Below are positions 10,101 to 22,491 of a DNA stretch of 64,000 nucleotides, piece after piece. The stretch's first letter is position 1, and the number at the start of each line of letters is the position of its first letter. Below the pieces are notes generated by a model. The model was not told the DNA's origin. It did not search any database and saw only the letters and a list, made by a program, of their open reading frames with translations. The position numbers were made by a program, and so were the translations under genes. Source of the stretch: Talinum fruticosum (Eukaryota > Streptophyta > Magnoliopsida > Caryophyllales > Talinaceae); the NCBI GenBank assembly GCA_021018815.1, contig JAITYX010000009.1, positions 5,148,501-5,212,500 of the forward strand, read 5' to 3'.

Positions 10101-13100
10101 CAAGGGGTTCCCCTCGCCAAGGCACTAAATCAACACTCCCAAGAAATCTTGATCCTTCAATAGAAAAAAAAAAAAAAAAAGGGGAGCGGGTGGACTCAAC
10201 CTAAATACCTCCTCCCACCTTACCTTAATCATCAAGTAAATTCGGGATCAACAATTGATCCCCTCCCCCACCCCCTACCTTCCTCTTCCCTTCAAATATG
10301 TCTATCAAATTAGCATAACCCGATAAGATTCACATTTTGCAGTTTGTTACTATTTCCCAATCACATTACAGAAGCAGTAAGTGCAGCTTTAGCAAAAGAA
10401 ATTGATCTAAACTTGCCCATAACCACAATCACTCAAGCATCTCAGATAAGACCGTAAAAGTGACTTCTGAGTAATCCATCAAAAAGAACATAAAAAATTT
10501 GAACCAATGATGAATCTGCTGAGGGAAAATACACCTGTTAGATAAGCATAACCAGATATGATTTACATTCTGCAGTCAGGTACTACTTCCAGTGAATATT
10601 ACAGAAGTTACATAGGGAGCTTCAGCAAAAGCAGTTGATCTGAACTTGCTCGTGACCAAACTCACTAAAGCTTATAGAAGACTGTAAAAATGGCCTCTGC
10701 ATAATTCATTCCAGAACATACTAAACTTGAAACAATGATGAATGTGCTCGGAAAAATTTCGGTCATTATCATTGACATTTTATATTTACTATCTAACTTC
10801 CTGTTTCACCGTCTTGTAACAAGTAAAAACTTCAGGATAAAGTGTTCAAACCCCCAAACACAGAAATTAAAAAAAAAGACGAAGTGCTCCTACACTCCTA
10901 CATGAGGTAAGGATGCCAACTTGATAGTTCATTCAGCATGATTCATGATATGTGTATGCAAGGTTTTGAATTTAGATTGGAAAACGTTTCAAAGGAACAA
11001 TTTTGCTAATACAATCTTAACCTTGCTTGAAGCTCAAAAATATAGGAAAAATGAGGGGAATTCAATTTCCTCTCTCCTTCATTCCAGCACCCTCGACACA
11101 CCACACTTACATTATATATTTACATTTATATTATTCCACCAATATGAAATACCTGGAACCTTCTTATTTATTTCCTTTGCTATAGGAAACTGGTTTTGAA
11201 ACAATGAACATTAAAACTAAACCAAAATGCAGAACTCAAGCTTCCAGGAAATAGATACCGAAAGGCTGGAATTGCTTGAACTTATTGGCTCCATTCATTT
11301 TATCTTGTATGCTTTGATCTATTTAGAAATCTGTAAAGATCCTATGAGATTTCTTAGAGCCCTCTGATCTTTGCGTGGAGCTCTGAGGGTTTTTGAATGA
11401 ACCCTAAATTCTTAAAGGAGCCCTGAATCTATTTAGAAGAACCCAAAAATATCTAGATGGAAGATTTGAAGCTGAGAAGGAGCTCCAAATTCAGCAGAGG
11501 AGAATTAAAATTCAAAGATAGATGAGCCCTAAAACTTTCAGTAGAGCTCTAATAGTTGAGCTTTGAGATTTAACGTTTCATAGGTCTACTAAGAATTCAT
11601 GAGGTGACATGAATAGAGTTGTTGTCTTAAACACTCTATTTCAACTCTTTGTCCCAAGATAATGGCCACAATAAAAAATAGAGTTTTCAAAAGAAATTCA
11701 TCTGACGCAAGGTAAAGATGCCAGCTCGGTTCAACATAAAACCTGTCAGCTACAAGGGTAATATGTGGACCATAATATCTTAGCAGTACTATATGCTAAG
11801 TATATTCAAAGAACCATGTACAAGGTCAAGATATGTTTTCAAAGCTTGAAACATCATATAGATTGAAATTGCAACGTAGCATAGGAAATCATAGCAGCTG
11901 TGAAACTATATTTTCATAAGCAACAACATAGGACTGGGACACCTATAAATAGCCATTAGTAGTCTGCATTCGTGGGTAAAGAAATAACCACCATGACTCC
12001 AATCTGCATATGCTTGAGGGGTGCTCACTAAGTTAATTAACTAAAAGGCATTAGTTGATTCTCTTTCTGAGAGCGGAGCAGAAGAAGATGAATAATGACG
12101 CTAGGGCTGGTCACCTTTCCGCTGTCTGCCTTGTTGTCATAGGGGCACTGGCTTTTCATTCACACCAAGGAATGTTAATTTACTTATTTAGGGGTTGAAT
12201 GCCTTACCTTCTATTCTCTAAAGGGCGTTACTTAGTTTAAAAAGCGAGCTCCAGGAGCACCTCGAGTGCAACAGTGAGAGATTCAAAGAGATTCGAGAAA
12301 GTGCGCAAGATTACATGTGTATGAGGATAATTAATTGTCGTTCAGGCATGGATTTTGTGTTGATTGTGTCTCAAACTCAATCAATTTACATTAACTTTCA
12401 GACTTCGTGCTGTTTGTGCTATTTTCTTTGTGTTGACTGTGTATGAGGATAATTAAAAGCAAATTCATTGTATTAACACAATCTAAGACTCTTTGAGGTA
12501 CTTTTTATGCTTATATATGTAATCACTTATTTGATGTCATCATCTAGTTTATTCATCAAAAATATCGTTTGGCAATGACTTTTAAGCATTTTTCAGTAAG
12601 TGCGCCTCATTATGAAAAGTCTTCGCTAGGCCCCAAGACCCTTTGCTATTTTGTGGACCTAGAGCTTTTGAAAACTAAGGGCGTTCGTGCTTTCATAAAA
12701 GAATATCCTTGCAAGGAAAGGGACATGTATCCACTTTTTTTATAAAGAGAGATGGCTACTTCACCACCCGGACTAATAATCGAAAGAATTCACAGCGATT
12801 TCAGTCTATTATGATGGAACATTTATGACGGAGGTCTTTCTCTCCATGGAACAAGTATTCGCTACCGCTTAGGACGCCTTCATTATATCCCCCCCAAAGG
12901 AAAAAAGGCAAAAAGGAGTATCACCCACCACTATATAAATTTTATCTCCCCTTGCAATATTCTCTATCCTCACCTTCTAATACCAAATTATATTTTGATA
13001 ACTTTGGTTTCATGCAATTTCTGCTTTGCTCTCCCAAAATTGCAGCACCGTTAACCTTGCTATAGGTATATAGAGCAAAGAACAGAATGCTAAAACCTCA

Positions 13101-15795
13101 TATTTTAACTCACCGGAACTTGAACAGCCCGGGCCCTTTTCCCCTTCTTTATTAAGGGCTCACTCGACTTGATTATGCAATACAATTTATTGTAGACATC
13201 TAAAAAGTACCATCATTATCTCTTTTATTTATTTATGTTGGCCGGTGATGAAAACACAAGTCTCATTTGCAAGTTTAGGTCGAAATCGGACTACTCCGGA
13301 GTGATAAAACACATTTTAGCCCACAAAAAGCCAACCAGCGCCAAAAATAAAATTATCCAAAAATAGAAAGTTCCCAAAAATGGAAAGTTCTCTAGGTCGG
13401 CGTCAGCCCTTTTTTCCTGCCTTCTTTCCAGCTCGTCCAAATAAGGCTTGGGCTCCCAAGCCTAGTCCCGAACAACACCAGCCCAAGCCTACTAAACGAA
13501 GCGTTTTTCCTTTTCCGACCAAACGCGACCGCTTTCCTAAACCACGAAACACAAGTCGTTTCTTCCGACGTCGGCCCATGGACCCTCCCGAACAACATCT
13601 TTTTCCCGATTTTTCTTTATCCTTTTCAGCAAATTTTTGACCCAGTTCTATCTTTAACCGACGCCTGAAAGTAATTTTAGGGTTTTGCAAACCCTAAAAA
13701 TTCCTATAAATAGAGGGCTCTCCTACCCTTATTTCACACACCAATTTCACTGGAAAAACCCATTTATGCTTAATTCTCTCACTCTCTCTTATCTCCACTC
13801 TCCCTCACTTCCACTCCCAAAAATCCCTTTTAAACCTACACAAACAAGCCTTCATTTTCGCTTTTCGCTTGCCATCACCATACCATCACTCGCCAAAATC
13901 TGACCGTGATTCAAGCCTAGCAGGTGAAGAGGGCGTCATTCCACTACCCGGAGTTTGTTTTTGTATTTTATTTAATTTTCGTCCTCTTATTACTTTCCGT
14001 ATTGTGGTGTGAAGTTGTATCGCTTTATTTTTCCACCACCTCCGATGTAACCTTTTATATCTCTTGCTTTCCTTTTTCGCTTTTTCTTTCTTTTTGTTTC
14101 TTACTTTATTGCTTTCATTTAAATACTTGTTTGCCTTTTATTTTCGCCTTTTGCATGTTGTTTGCTTGATTTTCTTAACAAGATTTAAACTCACTTTTTC
14201 AATTAGTAGAGATTGTCTTTTTGTCGGGCGGAATGAAAAGCATCCCTCTTTGTTTCATACCTTCACTTCCGAACACCGGATCATTGGTTTAATATCGATG
14301 GAGTCCTTTCCAAAATCTTTTCCGATTTTGAGTTCGAATTAGAAAAGTACTTCTTTTTTTTTGTTAGTTTTTATTTTCAAAACTCGCTAGCGTTTAATCT
14401 CTTTTTTTCCTCCTAAATTTGCATTTCGGTTTTCTTAAACGAAACCGGTAAAAATTGAGAAGCAACCGACACCCTAAAGCCATTGAGACTCGCCTTGATA
14501 GTGCGGGCCAGATGGCCGGCTCCAGACAGCGACACCGGTGGGCCAGCCCCGGCCCCAGGCCCTAAACCATTGTCCGGGATGAGATCCAAGCCCCGTCGGC
14601 TTAGTTGTCGGGTCAGTAGCTTTGCGCCAGTAATCTTTCATTTCTATAATTAATTTCGAAAACAAAATGATTTCTAAAATCGCCAATCAATCCTTCTTAA
14701 ATCTCTCTTTCAAAAGTCAACATTCGTAGCGACATTCACTTGATAAGCACACCTTACGTGAAGCCGACATTTGTGGCGAAACTCGATCCGCTGCCTACGG
14801 GGATGGGTTGTGGCTCCTACACTAATATACATACATGTCTCTTTGTTGAAAAGGAAAATGCAAAGTCCTGAGCCGTTTATCTTTGGGGCACTAAATAGGT
14901 AGTTCAACACCCTTGATTAAAGGCTCTTTAGTTTCTTTCCAACCATATTAATCATTCACCTCATTGCATCACGGAGTTATGCACAACATATTGAACACAG
15001 CGATCATTTTCCTTCCTATGAGTATTGATGATGCCACAAGACAATTACTATTACTTAATAAGCACAAGATTATGTAAACAAAGCAGTAACTCCCCAGGAT
15101 TTCTAAACGTAGTCAGATTTGTTTACAACATGTTAAGGTAGGACACTTCTCCAATCTCCATTGGTACTACGAGGTATAAAGACATTCATTTCCTGAATAC
15201 TAACATTTTAAGCCAGAACTTCAACGATTTTCCCTGATTTAAGCATTAACAAGGCAAGAATGAATGAGAAAATTTTCGTACTCCCTAGCTTTTTGCTAAC
15301 AATGCCTTCAAACTTCAAGCATTGAGACTTAACATGAACCGTCGACATCTTGCAACAGCATAAATATGGACCACATGAAAGAAATAAGGTCACTGACCAA
15401 TCAAGGCGGTAGCAACTGATGCTATTGAAGTGCCGATTGTGAAAACCACCCTATGCCTCTCAAAAGTATCCTGAACAATGAAACGGGCAAACCCAGAAGA
15501 CAACCAAATAAAAATCAAAACCCCAATAAAAATCCAAACATTAACCATGAAACAAGAGAAGTGGGAACCACATCAAAAATAATAGATGCCTAATTGACAT
15601 AGCATCGCATGGATGTATCAAAACACAAATAAATTTGGGGAAATCAATAAAATAAAGGCAAAAAAATACCTTGGTGGAATAATAGGTGTCCTGAACAGCG
15701 GACCAGGAATTCGAAGCTCGTTTCTTCAATTCGGGCATTCCCACCGACCTCCAAACTGACGTCCTAATTGTCATGAGTCGCTGTATGTTCTGCAT
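7139..15795 (-). CDS. Unknown protein with two membrane segments, 4 exons
   Basis: Four exons join with GT-AG borders and consistent phases: 15670-15795, 15398-15470, 8377-8441 and 7139-7261. The product is 128 residues. Exon 1 gives a basic N terminus and SWSAVQDTYYSTK. Exon 2 begins DTFERHRVVFTIGTSIASVA, the first hydrophobic span. Exon 3 gives YSLRHFHETRVATRLDSIEA. Exon 4 gives MKHNYQIEREEIKKIA and a C-terminal hydrophobic stretch ending IIGFVF-stop. It therefore looks like a small membrane protein whose two hydrophobic segments flank a charged, probably helical loop. I do not recognise the family and assign no function. Intron 2 is 6,927 bp and holds several transposon pieces. The ATG at 15793-15795 was chosen because it opens the frame; ATG 15772-15774 is an alternative. 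A TATATA at 15803-15808 is too close to serve the first ATG. Confidence 0.72.
7444..7749. mobile_element. Small solo LTR (306 bp) in intron 3
   Basis: The segment begins TGATGCAGCATC, ends TCCTACATCA (TG...CA), and has short inverted termini (TGATG...CATCA). It is flanked by GAAAC (7439-7443) and GAAAT (7750-7754), a 4/5 match to a target duplication. It contains a TATTTAAA promoter-like box near 7618. No coding sequence. The size fits a TRIM-type or short copia LTR. Confidence 0.6.
9100..9490 (-). mobile_element. Truncated gypsy LTR with primer-binding site
   Basis: The LTR spans 9142-9490 (TGATAGAG...TTCCATCA). The adjoining GCTCTGTTACCAA (9128-9140), read on the minus strand, is a TTGGTAACAGAGC primer site for initiator-Met tRNA. 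It matches the LTR at 50329-50706 at both ends (TGATAGAGA and CCATCA) and in a purine-rich block of AGAGGGAAGAGGGAAATTTAGAG type, so both belong to one chromodomain gypsy family. Only the 5' LTR and a few dozen leader bases remain. Confidence 0.65.
9491..13190. other. Intron 2 sequence without recognisable genes
   Basis: AT-rich intron of the minus-strand gene. Two stretches near 10310-10480 and 10540-10740 are similar in order (CATAACC-GAT, CATTCTGCAGT, ATTACAGAAG, GTGA-CTTC), suggesting an old duplication. The ORF at 10945-11199 has no protein-like features. Nothing else is supported. Confidence 0.45.
13191..14900 (+). mobile_element. Tat-like Ty3/gypsy LTR plus leader, copy A
   Basis: It begins TGTAGACATCTAAAAAGTACC, which aligns with the start of the copy at 19320. 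It contains a TATA box (TATAAATA, 13705-13712), an AC/CT-rich start region, TTCCGTATTGTGG, a CGGGCGGAATGAAAAGC block, GTTAGTTTTTATTTTCAAAAC, and then a leader ending with GATAAGCACACCTTACGTG (14741-14759). The same order of blocks occurs at 16.4, 19.3, 31.0 and 34.8 kb. No gag or pol is present. It lies antisense within intron 2 of the minus-strand gene. Confidence 0.6.
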
Positions 15796-16379
15796 TTAGC
15801 TCTATATAAGCAGTAACCAAAGAGATGTCGAGGAGAGGGAGAACAACGCCGGGAAGGTGGAGAACGAGAAAACTTCTTTAGAAGCTTCTCTCTACCTCTT
15901 TGTTCGCTTCCCCAAGTAACTCTTCAAAATGGGTGAATCCTTGGGCAGGACTATACTACCACCTACTCTTCAAAAAAAAAAATGTCCCCGCGATCTTATG
16001 CTCTCAGAGCACCTTCAGTGGATATAACTAATATCTGCATGGGTCAGAAATACTGAGACAAGTGTTTTATTTATTTAAGAATGTTTTCTGAGTAAGTAAG
16101 ACAATATTGAAAACTTAAAAATGACTTTCTTAAAAAGTGAGAATGAATTAAATTCAAAATCATAAAGACATAAAAAGTTATACCTAAGTTTTCAAGGTAT
16201 AAAACCAAGACTTTCGCATGACGTCATTGGGTGACTGGCGCCGCATATCTCAGCCACTTCTATTGGATTTTCGGTCCAACTGGATTTTATCCGGTTGTAT
16301 AAGTTAAGTGGAATGGAAAACAAAATTGAAATAAGATTCAAGTCAATCACTCTTGAAACGAGGTTTTTTTCCCTTGATC
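15796..16379. other. Upstream region of the two-membrane-segment gene
   Basis: CT- and GA-rich sequence directly upstream of the ATG is plausible 5' UTR/promoter on the minus strand. TATATA at 15803-15808 is the only obvious TATA word. No coding potential recognised in the rest. Confidence 0.3.
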
Positions 16380-17830
16380 CTTGTCGTAGACCGGGCCCAA
16401 TTCGGACGTTTGAACGAATGTTTGTTCTTTTTAGGTCATTTTTGTGACATAATTTTCTTCTATAAATAGAGGATCATTTCCTCTATTTTTGGTTGTTGTA
16501 TATTAAGCTAGGTTGCCAAGTTTCTAGCCAAAACATTGATTTTTTTAGGTAGAAGTTGATTCCTAACTTTTAATATCGAATTTAAGCTAAGAGCTACTCG
16601 AATGTTAAGCTATTTGGCTACCTTTGAAGGTAGGGCCTATATTCTTATCTCTTGGCTAATTTTTAGCTGATCATTACTATACTACCAAACATCCTCGTCA
16701 CTTCCCCACATTATCTTACCTCACAAATTCCACAAAATAGCCTCTCTCGATCTCACTTGCCTCGCCGTCACGCTTCCAAATTCGGCTTGTGAACCAAGTT
16801 AGCAGGTGGGACAACCTAAGGGTATCCGATCAACCTTTGCTTCCTTTACGGTTTTATTTATTTTATGTTTTTAATGCTTTCCGTATTGTGGACCAAAATG
16901 TAATCGCATTTAATTCCCCCTCCACCCTCTCGTAAATTTTTATTTTACCGCTTTCCTTTTCACTTTCTTTATCACTTTCCTATCTCGCTTTTATCTCTTT
17001 CCTCGCATGTTTTGAATGATTTAATTTTTCGCACTCTCATGTTATATGCTTGATTGAAAACACATTATTTTGACTCACAATTCGAATTAGTAAAGGCCGT
17101 CCGTTGACGTGCGGAATGGAGGGCTTATCTCTACATTTCGTACCTTCACCTTCTAACACCGCATTCTCGATTCTAGGCCGACATAGTCACTTTTTAAACA
17201 TTTTTTCAAGCTTAGTTTTCCTATACTAAGTTTGGAAGAGTTTTCGTTTTTTATTTTTGTTAGTTTTTATCTTCTAAAACCGATCGGTGACTCTATCTTT
17301 ACTATTTTTATTTCTCCTAATCACATCTTAACATTTCTAATTTAAAATTTGACAAAATTAATTTATTTTCTAACAGTCAAAGCTATAGACTAAACTCCTC
17401 GGTCTCGACCTATAGTTGACACCGGTGATCGCGCGATGCTAGCTCTCGTCGACGCCGATCGAGTGATCAAGCTTGGCTCTTGGTCCAAACCGGTGTTATT
17501 TCACCTTTTGGCCCAAAAGCCATGTCTGCGAAGGTAAATTATATTTTTCTATTTTCTTAAATTATGAAATAATATCCTCGTACCTTCTAAAATTAATTTC
17601 TAAAATAAAATGATTAATAAAATCGCCGATCACCACTTTGTATAAATTGTTTTCAATCAAATTATAAAATTCGGAAATCTCAATAAGAGATACACCTCCA
17701 GCTTCAAAACCATCGTTTCCAAAACCCAAAAAGAGCCAGCGTCGCTCCATGTGGAAACTTCGGTCCAATTACCGCCACCCCTACATTGGGGAGCGACGTG
17801 GGCCGTTCGTTCCTACACTTATAATGTTGT
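16380..17830 (+). mobile_element. Tat-like LTR plus leader, copy B
   Basis: Shares with the other copies a TATAAATAGAGG promoter (16461-16468), TTCCGTATTGTGG (16876-16888), a TGCGGAATGGAGGGC block, TTTTTGTTAGTTTTTATCTTC, then CGGTGACTCT (17285-17294) at the primer-site position and a leader of about 500 bp with AAAATGATTAATAAAATCG. The left boundary is uncertain because the U3 part is diverged. Contains no coding domain. Confidence 0.55.
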
Positions 17831-18599
17831 ATCTTTATACTATACGGATAATCGGCCCTCGCCATCTACAACACATATGTTCATGTGGTCATATACTTTG
17901 GTTAGCTTATAAACGCATTTGCTTATGATTTTTCCTTATACCCAATGCATATGTTGATTCATACATGTACATATACTCCTATGGCTCTTCAAACTGACTA
18001 CTAGATTTTGAAAAATCATTTTCTTTGATATCACCCCTATAACACCCCCAAATTAACCCCTTTCAATCAGCCACTAAATAGCCAACTAAAAAGATCAAGG
18101 CAAGTAGAAGTCTTTTTAATTTGTAAACATTATCGCCACTCCCTAAAAAGAAGTAAGCCTACAAATATTCAAACCGAAAACATTTAAGCATAAAATTTGC
18201 CGATTAAAAATCAACATTGTTTTACAATAGTTTAACATCAAAGATTCGTAATTTAGTCCGAGTAACAACCGCTGAAGACCCTTCTAATGCAGCATGCCTT
18301 TTCCTTTGTCTTTTTCATGATCTTCTTTGACCTGTGCTATTTTGTCTTTTGAAAATAAAATTGTTACAAACAAATACATATAAAATTAGCAAAAAGTAAT
18401 CACTATACCGTTGTACGTATAAAATTCATTTCTTTTAAATCAGATAAATCATTCGGCCTGTTAAGTCCAAATTTATGATATTTTAAATAGATTTTTACAT
18501 CTTATTTTATATGTATAATTCCTAAATTAAGAATTTTAATTTAATTTAATTTAATTTATTTTTCTAGGAATATTTAGAAACTCGAAAAATAATAAGAAC

Positions 18600-19190
18600 T
18601 GAAATTTGGAAGAAATGGATCAGCTATTTGGAAAGCCCAAAATTGTGCTGCCACATGGTCCACCTCCCTCCTCCGTCACTTAAGTCCTCTTCTTCTGTTG
18701 CTTTCCTTTCGGTGCCCCTTGCCCTTGAAACCCTAGCTCCATCTTCAGCTTTCTCTCTCTCTCTCCTCTTTCATCTGTCCTCTTCAATTCCTTCCCTGAA
18801 ACCTTAGCCATCGTTACTTTTCTCTCTCCCTACGTTGCCTTCCCTTAGGAAGAGACTCATCTCCGTCTCTCCTCTTCCTCCTCTCCCCGAAGAAACCCAA
18901 CTCAAACTCTCTTCTACTCCTCGTCCTTCACCAGCCAAAGAATCCTACTTCTTCACACTCCAGAATCCAATTCTTTCCATCTCACTGCAACACCAAACCA
19001 GAACCCTAACCCATGAAGAATCTTTCTCACTTTCAGTCTCTATCCATAACTGAAGATTGAGGCATTCAAGTTGGGATCTGGGCGAAACAAGAAGGAAAGG
19101 GGCAACAACAAGAGAGGGGGAATGGCGGACCGACGAGCGGTGATGGCGTGACAAGCCGAAGCCATGAGTTAGGTCCAAGTTTTTCTAGTT
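18600..19190. other. Pyrimidine-rich segment, UTR-like, uncertain
   Basis: CT-rich sequence with GAAACCCTAGC and TCTCTCTCTCTC tracts resembles a plant 5' leader and gives a 72-codon frame (18835-19053) rich in Ser, Pro and Leu. There is no recognisable domain and no conserved continuation downstream before the next LTR at 19320. It could be a promoter fragment carried by a transposon or a decayed first exon. Confidence 0.25.
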
Positions 19191-19319
19191 TTCTTGAATT
19201 CTTAGTTCTCAAATTTTAGTTTTTAGTTTTTAAAATTTCATCTTTAGGTTTTAGTTTCAGTTTAGATGTTAGTTTAGATTAGTTTAATTTCTTTTGAAGG
19301 TTGAATTCCTGTTTGTAGG

Positions 19320-20880
19320 TGTAGATACCTAAAACGTGTCACTTTTATTTCTTCTATTTCTATAATTTATTTTGTTTGTCAAATGATGAAATCTCAATCC
19401 TGTTTGTGAATTTGGATTACGGACGATATTTTATTAGTGCGACGGAAGCTAATAAACTATAAAAACACTTTTTAACACAAAAACTTCTTTTCAGCCTTTT
19501 GCTCATTACCCTCCATATTCTACTACATTCAATCCCTAATACTGCTTCAACCACGTCCATCTTCCTACTTACCTTAAAAAAGTACATAAAAAGCTTTTTT
19601 CAATTCACCATCGTCACACTTTCAAATTCAGTTCAAGATCCAAATCAGCAGATGGGACAACTTGAGTTCGTCAAATCCGACCATAAAAAACACTTTTTAA
19701 CACAAAAACTTCTTTTCAGCCTTTTGCTCATTACCCTCCATATTCTACTACATTCAATCCCTAATACTGCTTCAACCACGTACATCTTCCTACTTACCTT
19801 CAAAAAGTACATAAAAAGCTTCTTTCAATTCACCATCGTCACACTTTCAAATTCAGTTCAAGATCCGGATCACTGGATGGGACAACTTGAGTTCGTCAAA
19901 TCCGACCTTCAATTTACTATTATTTAATTTTTTTATTGTTTTGGTATTGTGGAGAAAAGATGTATCGCCTTTAATTCCTCCTCGTGCAATGTAACTTTTA
20001 TTGTCGCTTCCATTTCTTTTCGCTTTTCTTTTCCTTCTTTATTGCTTTTGTTTATCGATTTTCATATCTACTTTTACTCGCTTTAATCGCTTTTGTTAGC
20101 ATGTTTTGTTTGCTTTAAATTTCTTATCTAATTATGTTGCGTGCCTATTTTTAATGCGTTATCTAAACTCACCTCTCAAACTAGTAAAACCCGTCTTTTG
20201 ACTGGCGAAACGAAAGGGCCTATCCTTACATTTTGTACCCTCGCGCCCGAACCTCGTTTCTCAATTCTAGACTGATGGAGTCAATTTTAAACCTTTTTTA
20301 AGTTTAGTTTTTCCATACTAAGATTGGAAGAGTATTTCTTTATTTTACTTTTGTTAGTTTTTGTTTTTAAAACTAATTGGCGACTCCCATTTTCCGATTT
20401 ATTTCTCTTAATCGCTTCTTAGCTTTTTCAACTAAGAATAAAAAAAGGGTTTTTAAATCGTCGCCGAGGCCGAGACCGAGAATAACTACCTTAGTCATAG
20501 CCCCTAGCCAGCGTCGCCCACCGTACGACGCTAGCTTTGGCCGGTGCCTGGACGGTCGGTGGGTACGGCTTACACCATGGAAAAATCCAATAAACCTTAA
20601 TTTGTTTTATTTTTAGTTGTGAAATAATATCCCGAGATTTCTAAAAATAATTCCTAAAATAAAATCATTAATAAAACCATCATTCAATCTTACTTAATTT
20701 ATTTTAAATCGGATTATCAAACTCGTAAATCTTAATAAGAGATTCATCCCCACTTTTAAAAATCAATCTTCAATACCCAAATTATTTTCTATCTTTAAAA
20801 AGAGAAAATCCTCGTCAATTCGTCGGAAGCTCGGGCCCGCAAGGTACATGGACCGTGGTTTCTAAAGTGGCGACTTATCT
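19320..20880 (+). mobile_element. Tat-like LTR plus leader, copy C
   Basis: It begins TGTAGATACCTAAAACGTG and has a TATAAAAA box at 19459-19466, which is duplicated (see the 225-bp repeat). TTTGGTATTGTGG and a GGCGAAACGAAAGGGCC block follow. A clear TGGCGACTCC (20378-20387) stands where a primer-binding site of the plant Tat group would be. The leader continues with AAAATCATTAATAAAACCATC. No gag or pol follows, so the element is truncated in its leader. Confidence 0.65.
19459..19908 (+). repeat. 225-bp tandem duplication inside an LTR
   Basis: Units start at about 19459 and 19684 with period 225 (for example AAACTTCTTTTCAGCC at 19481 and 19706). They differ at only a few bases (GTCCATC/GTACATC, CCAAATCAGCAGA/CCGGATCACTGGA). 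Each contains the TATA-like box and transcription-start-like region. The period is a multiple of three, so a 142-codon frame stays open across it, but this is a by-product of the duplication. Confidence 0.9.
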
Positions 20881-20929
20881 GGGATAATCATTTATTAAGA
20901 GGGTGAAACTTGAAAGTTTGACTTATGAG

Positions 20930-22491
20930 TTTTCATAATGTATTTGCATTAGGAATCACGCATTTAGGTAACCTCGAACATAGTTTTTTTTTTTTGTATG
21001 TTGTTGGACCATTAGGCTTTACCATTTTTTAAGAACATCTTTTGGAGGAAGTTTTAACTACTTGTTAACTTGCCATACAATTACAAATTAAACCACTAGT
21101 TAGGCTTATAATTAACAATATAGCATAGGAAAGTAGGGATCCAATCCACGAGAAAAGATATAATAACATGCAAGCTTTAATAGAATTAAATTTACTACTC
21201 TTAAAATAAAGTATAAAATATAACTCAGAAAATTAATAACTATAAATCATAGAAAATTATGTACTATTAAATAAATAATTTATACAAAAATAAAAACTAT
21301 AATAACCCAAAAATATTTTTGTATATTTTTTGGAATAATAAAATAGAAAACTAAAGGAGAAAATAAACAAATTTTAAAACAAAAAATTAAATAAGTAAAA
21401 TTCTGCACTAAATTAATTGTAAAAATTAATACTAAAATTACTCAGAATATTAACACTAATTTTCTATACCTAAACAAACTCTAAAAATATAAAACCAAAA
21501 TTATAAATCGAAAATACGAATTTATTTAACTAAAAACCTGCAGTAATGAAATTCAAGAATTAAATATGAAAAATTATCAAATCAGTTCCAAAAATTCTAA
21601 AATTTAATCACAGTAAACTAGGACTCTATCTAAACCCTAAAAACAGATAAACTATGAAAAATAATAATATAAATTATTTTTAAACTAATTTCTAATGGAC
21701 TGACTAAAAATAACGAAAAGTGACAGAAAAATAATCTGAAAATTAATATATAAAGACTCAAAATTTAATTAAATGAAAATTACTAAAATTAACCTAAAAT
21801 ACTGATCTTTAGGGGAATAACGAAATTAACAATAAAAGATTATAACTTTGTAAAACAAAATTAACAAACTAAGCAAAACAACTAAAAAGCAAATTAATAA
21901 TATCAAAGATATCAAATGGTATAAAAACCACTTAGCATAATCTATATCTACCATGCAAATTATTATTATCATTAACACACAAATTGATCTACCCATGAGT
22001 TAAACTGTAGAAGACAACCACTAACGGATCTTCCCCATTTTTCCTTATTTATTAGTTTACTTAGGCCTACCCCTACTATAAACCCTACTAATATTGATAA
22101 CCCTAATACTAGCACTAGAATTTAATCAAATTAGAGTATTAATTATTAGGAAAACATCATCTACCACCTAGTAACCCATCTACTAGCAAATTTATTTAAA
22201 AAAGATGTATGATAATTTCCTAAATAAAAGAGATGAGTATGAGTCATCCATGATTAACTAGGGTGATACTTATATCTAAAAGACCAAGCGATTACTTACT
22301 TAAGCGCTTTAAACTATCATTTTAATTTATAAACATTAAGAACAAATTATCATAAAATAATGGACAAAATCAATAACACAATAAAGATCATAACTTTGTT
22401 TCAAAATGAATAATTTAACATGGTTTCAAGTAGATTATCCTAAGTATAAAAACTACTCAAATATAATATAATTTAAAACACGTAAACTAAC
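20930..22491. other. AT-rich spacer, no gene seen
   Basis: Very AT-rich, with no open frame of note. The phrase AGTAGGGATCCAATCCACGAG (near 21135) resembles motifs common in plant retrotransposon non-coding regions, and the stretch is split from 24001-25250 by the solo LTR at 22492-24000. It is probably decayed retroelement sequence. Confidence 0.4.

Noticed and set aside
12710..12900. Possible organellar DNA insert (CATGGAACAAGTATTCGCTACCGC)
   Set aside because: Reminded me vaguely of organelle sequence, but I could not place it on any chloroplast or mitochondrial gene.
13380..14342. Several frames of 70-95 codons
   Set aside because: Inside a Tat-like LTR; Phe/Ser/Leu-rich from CT-rich U3/R sequence and not open in the other four copies.
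19499..19927. 142-codon repetitive protein
   Set aside because: Created by the 225-bp duplication (a multiple of three) in an LTR promoter region.
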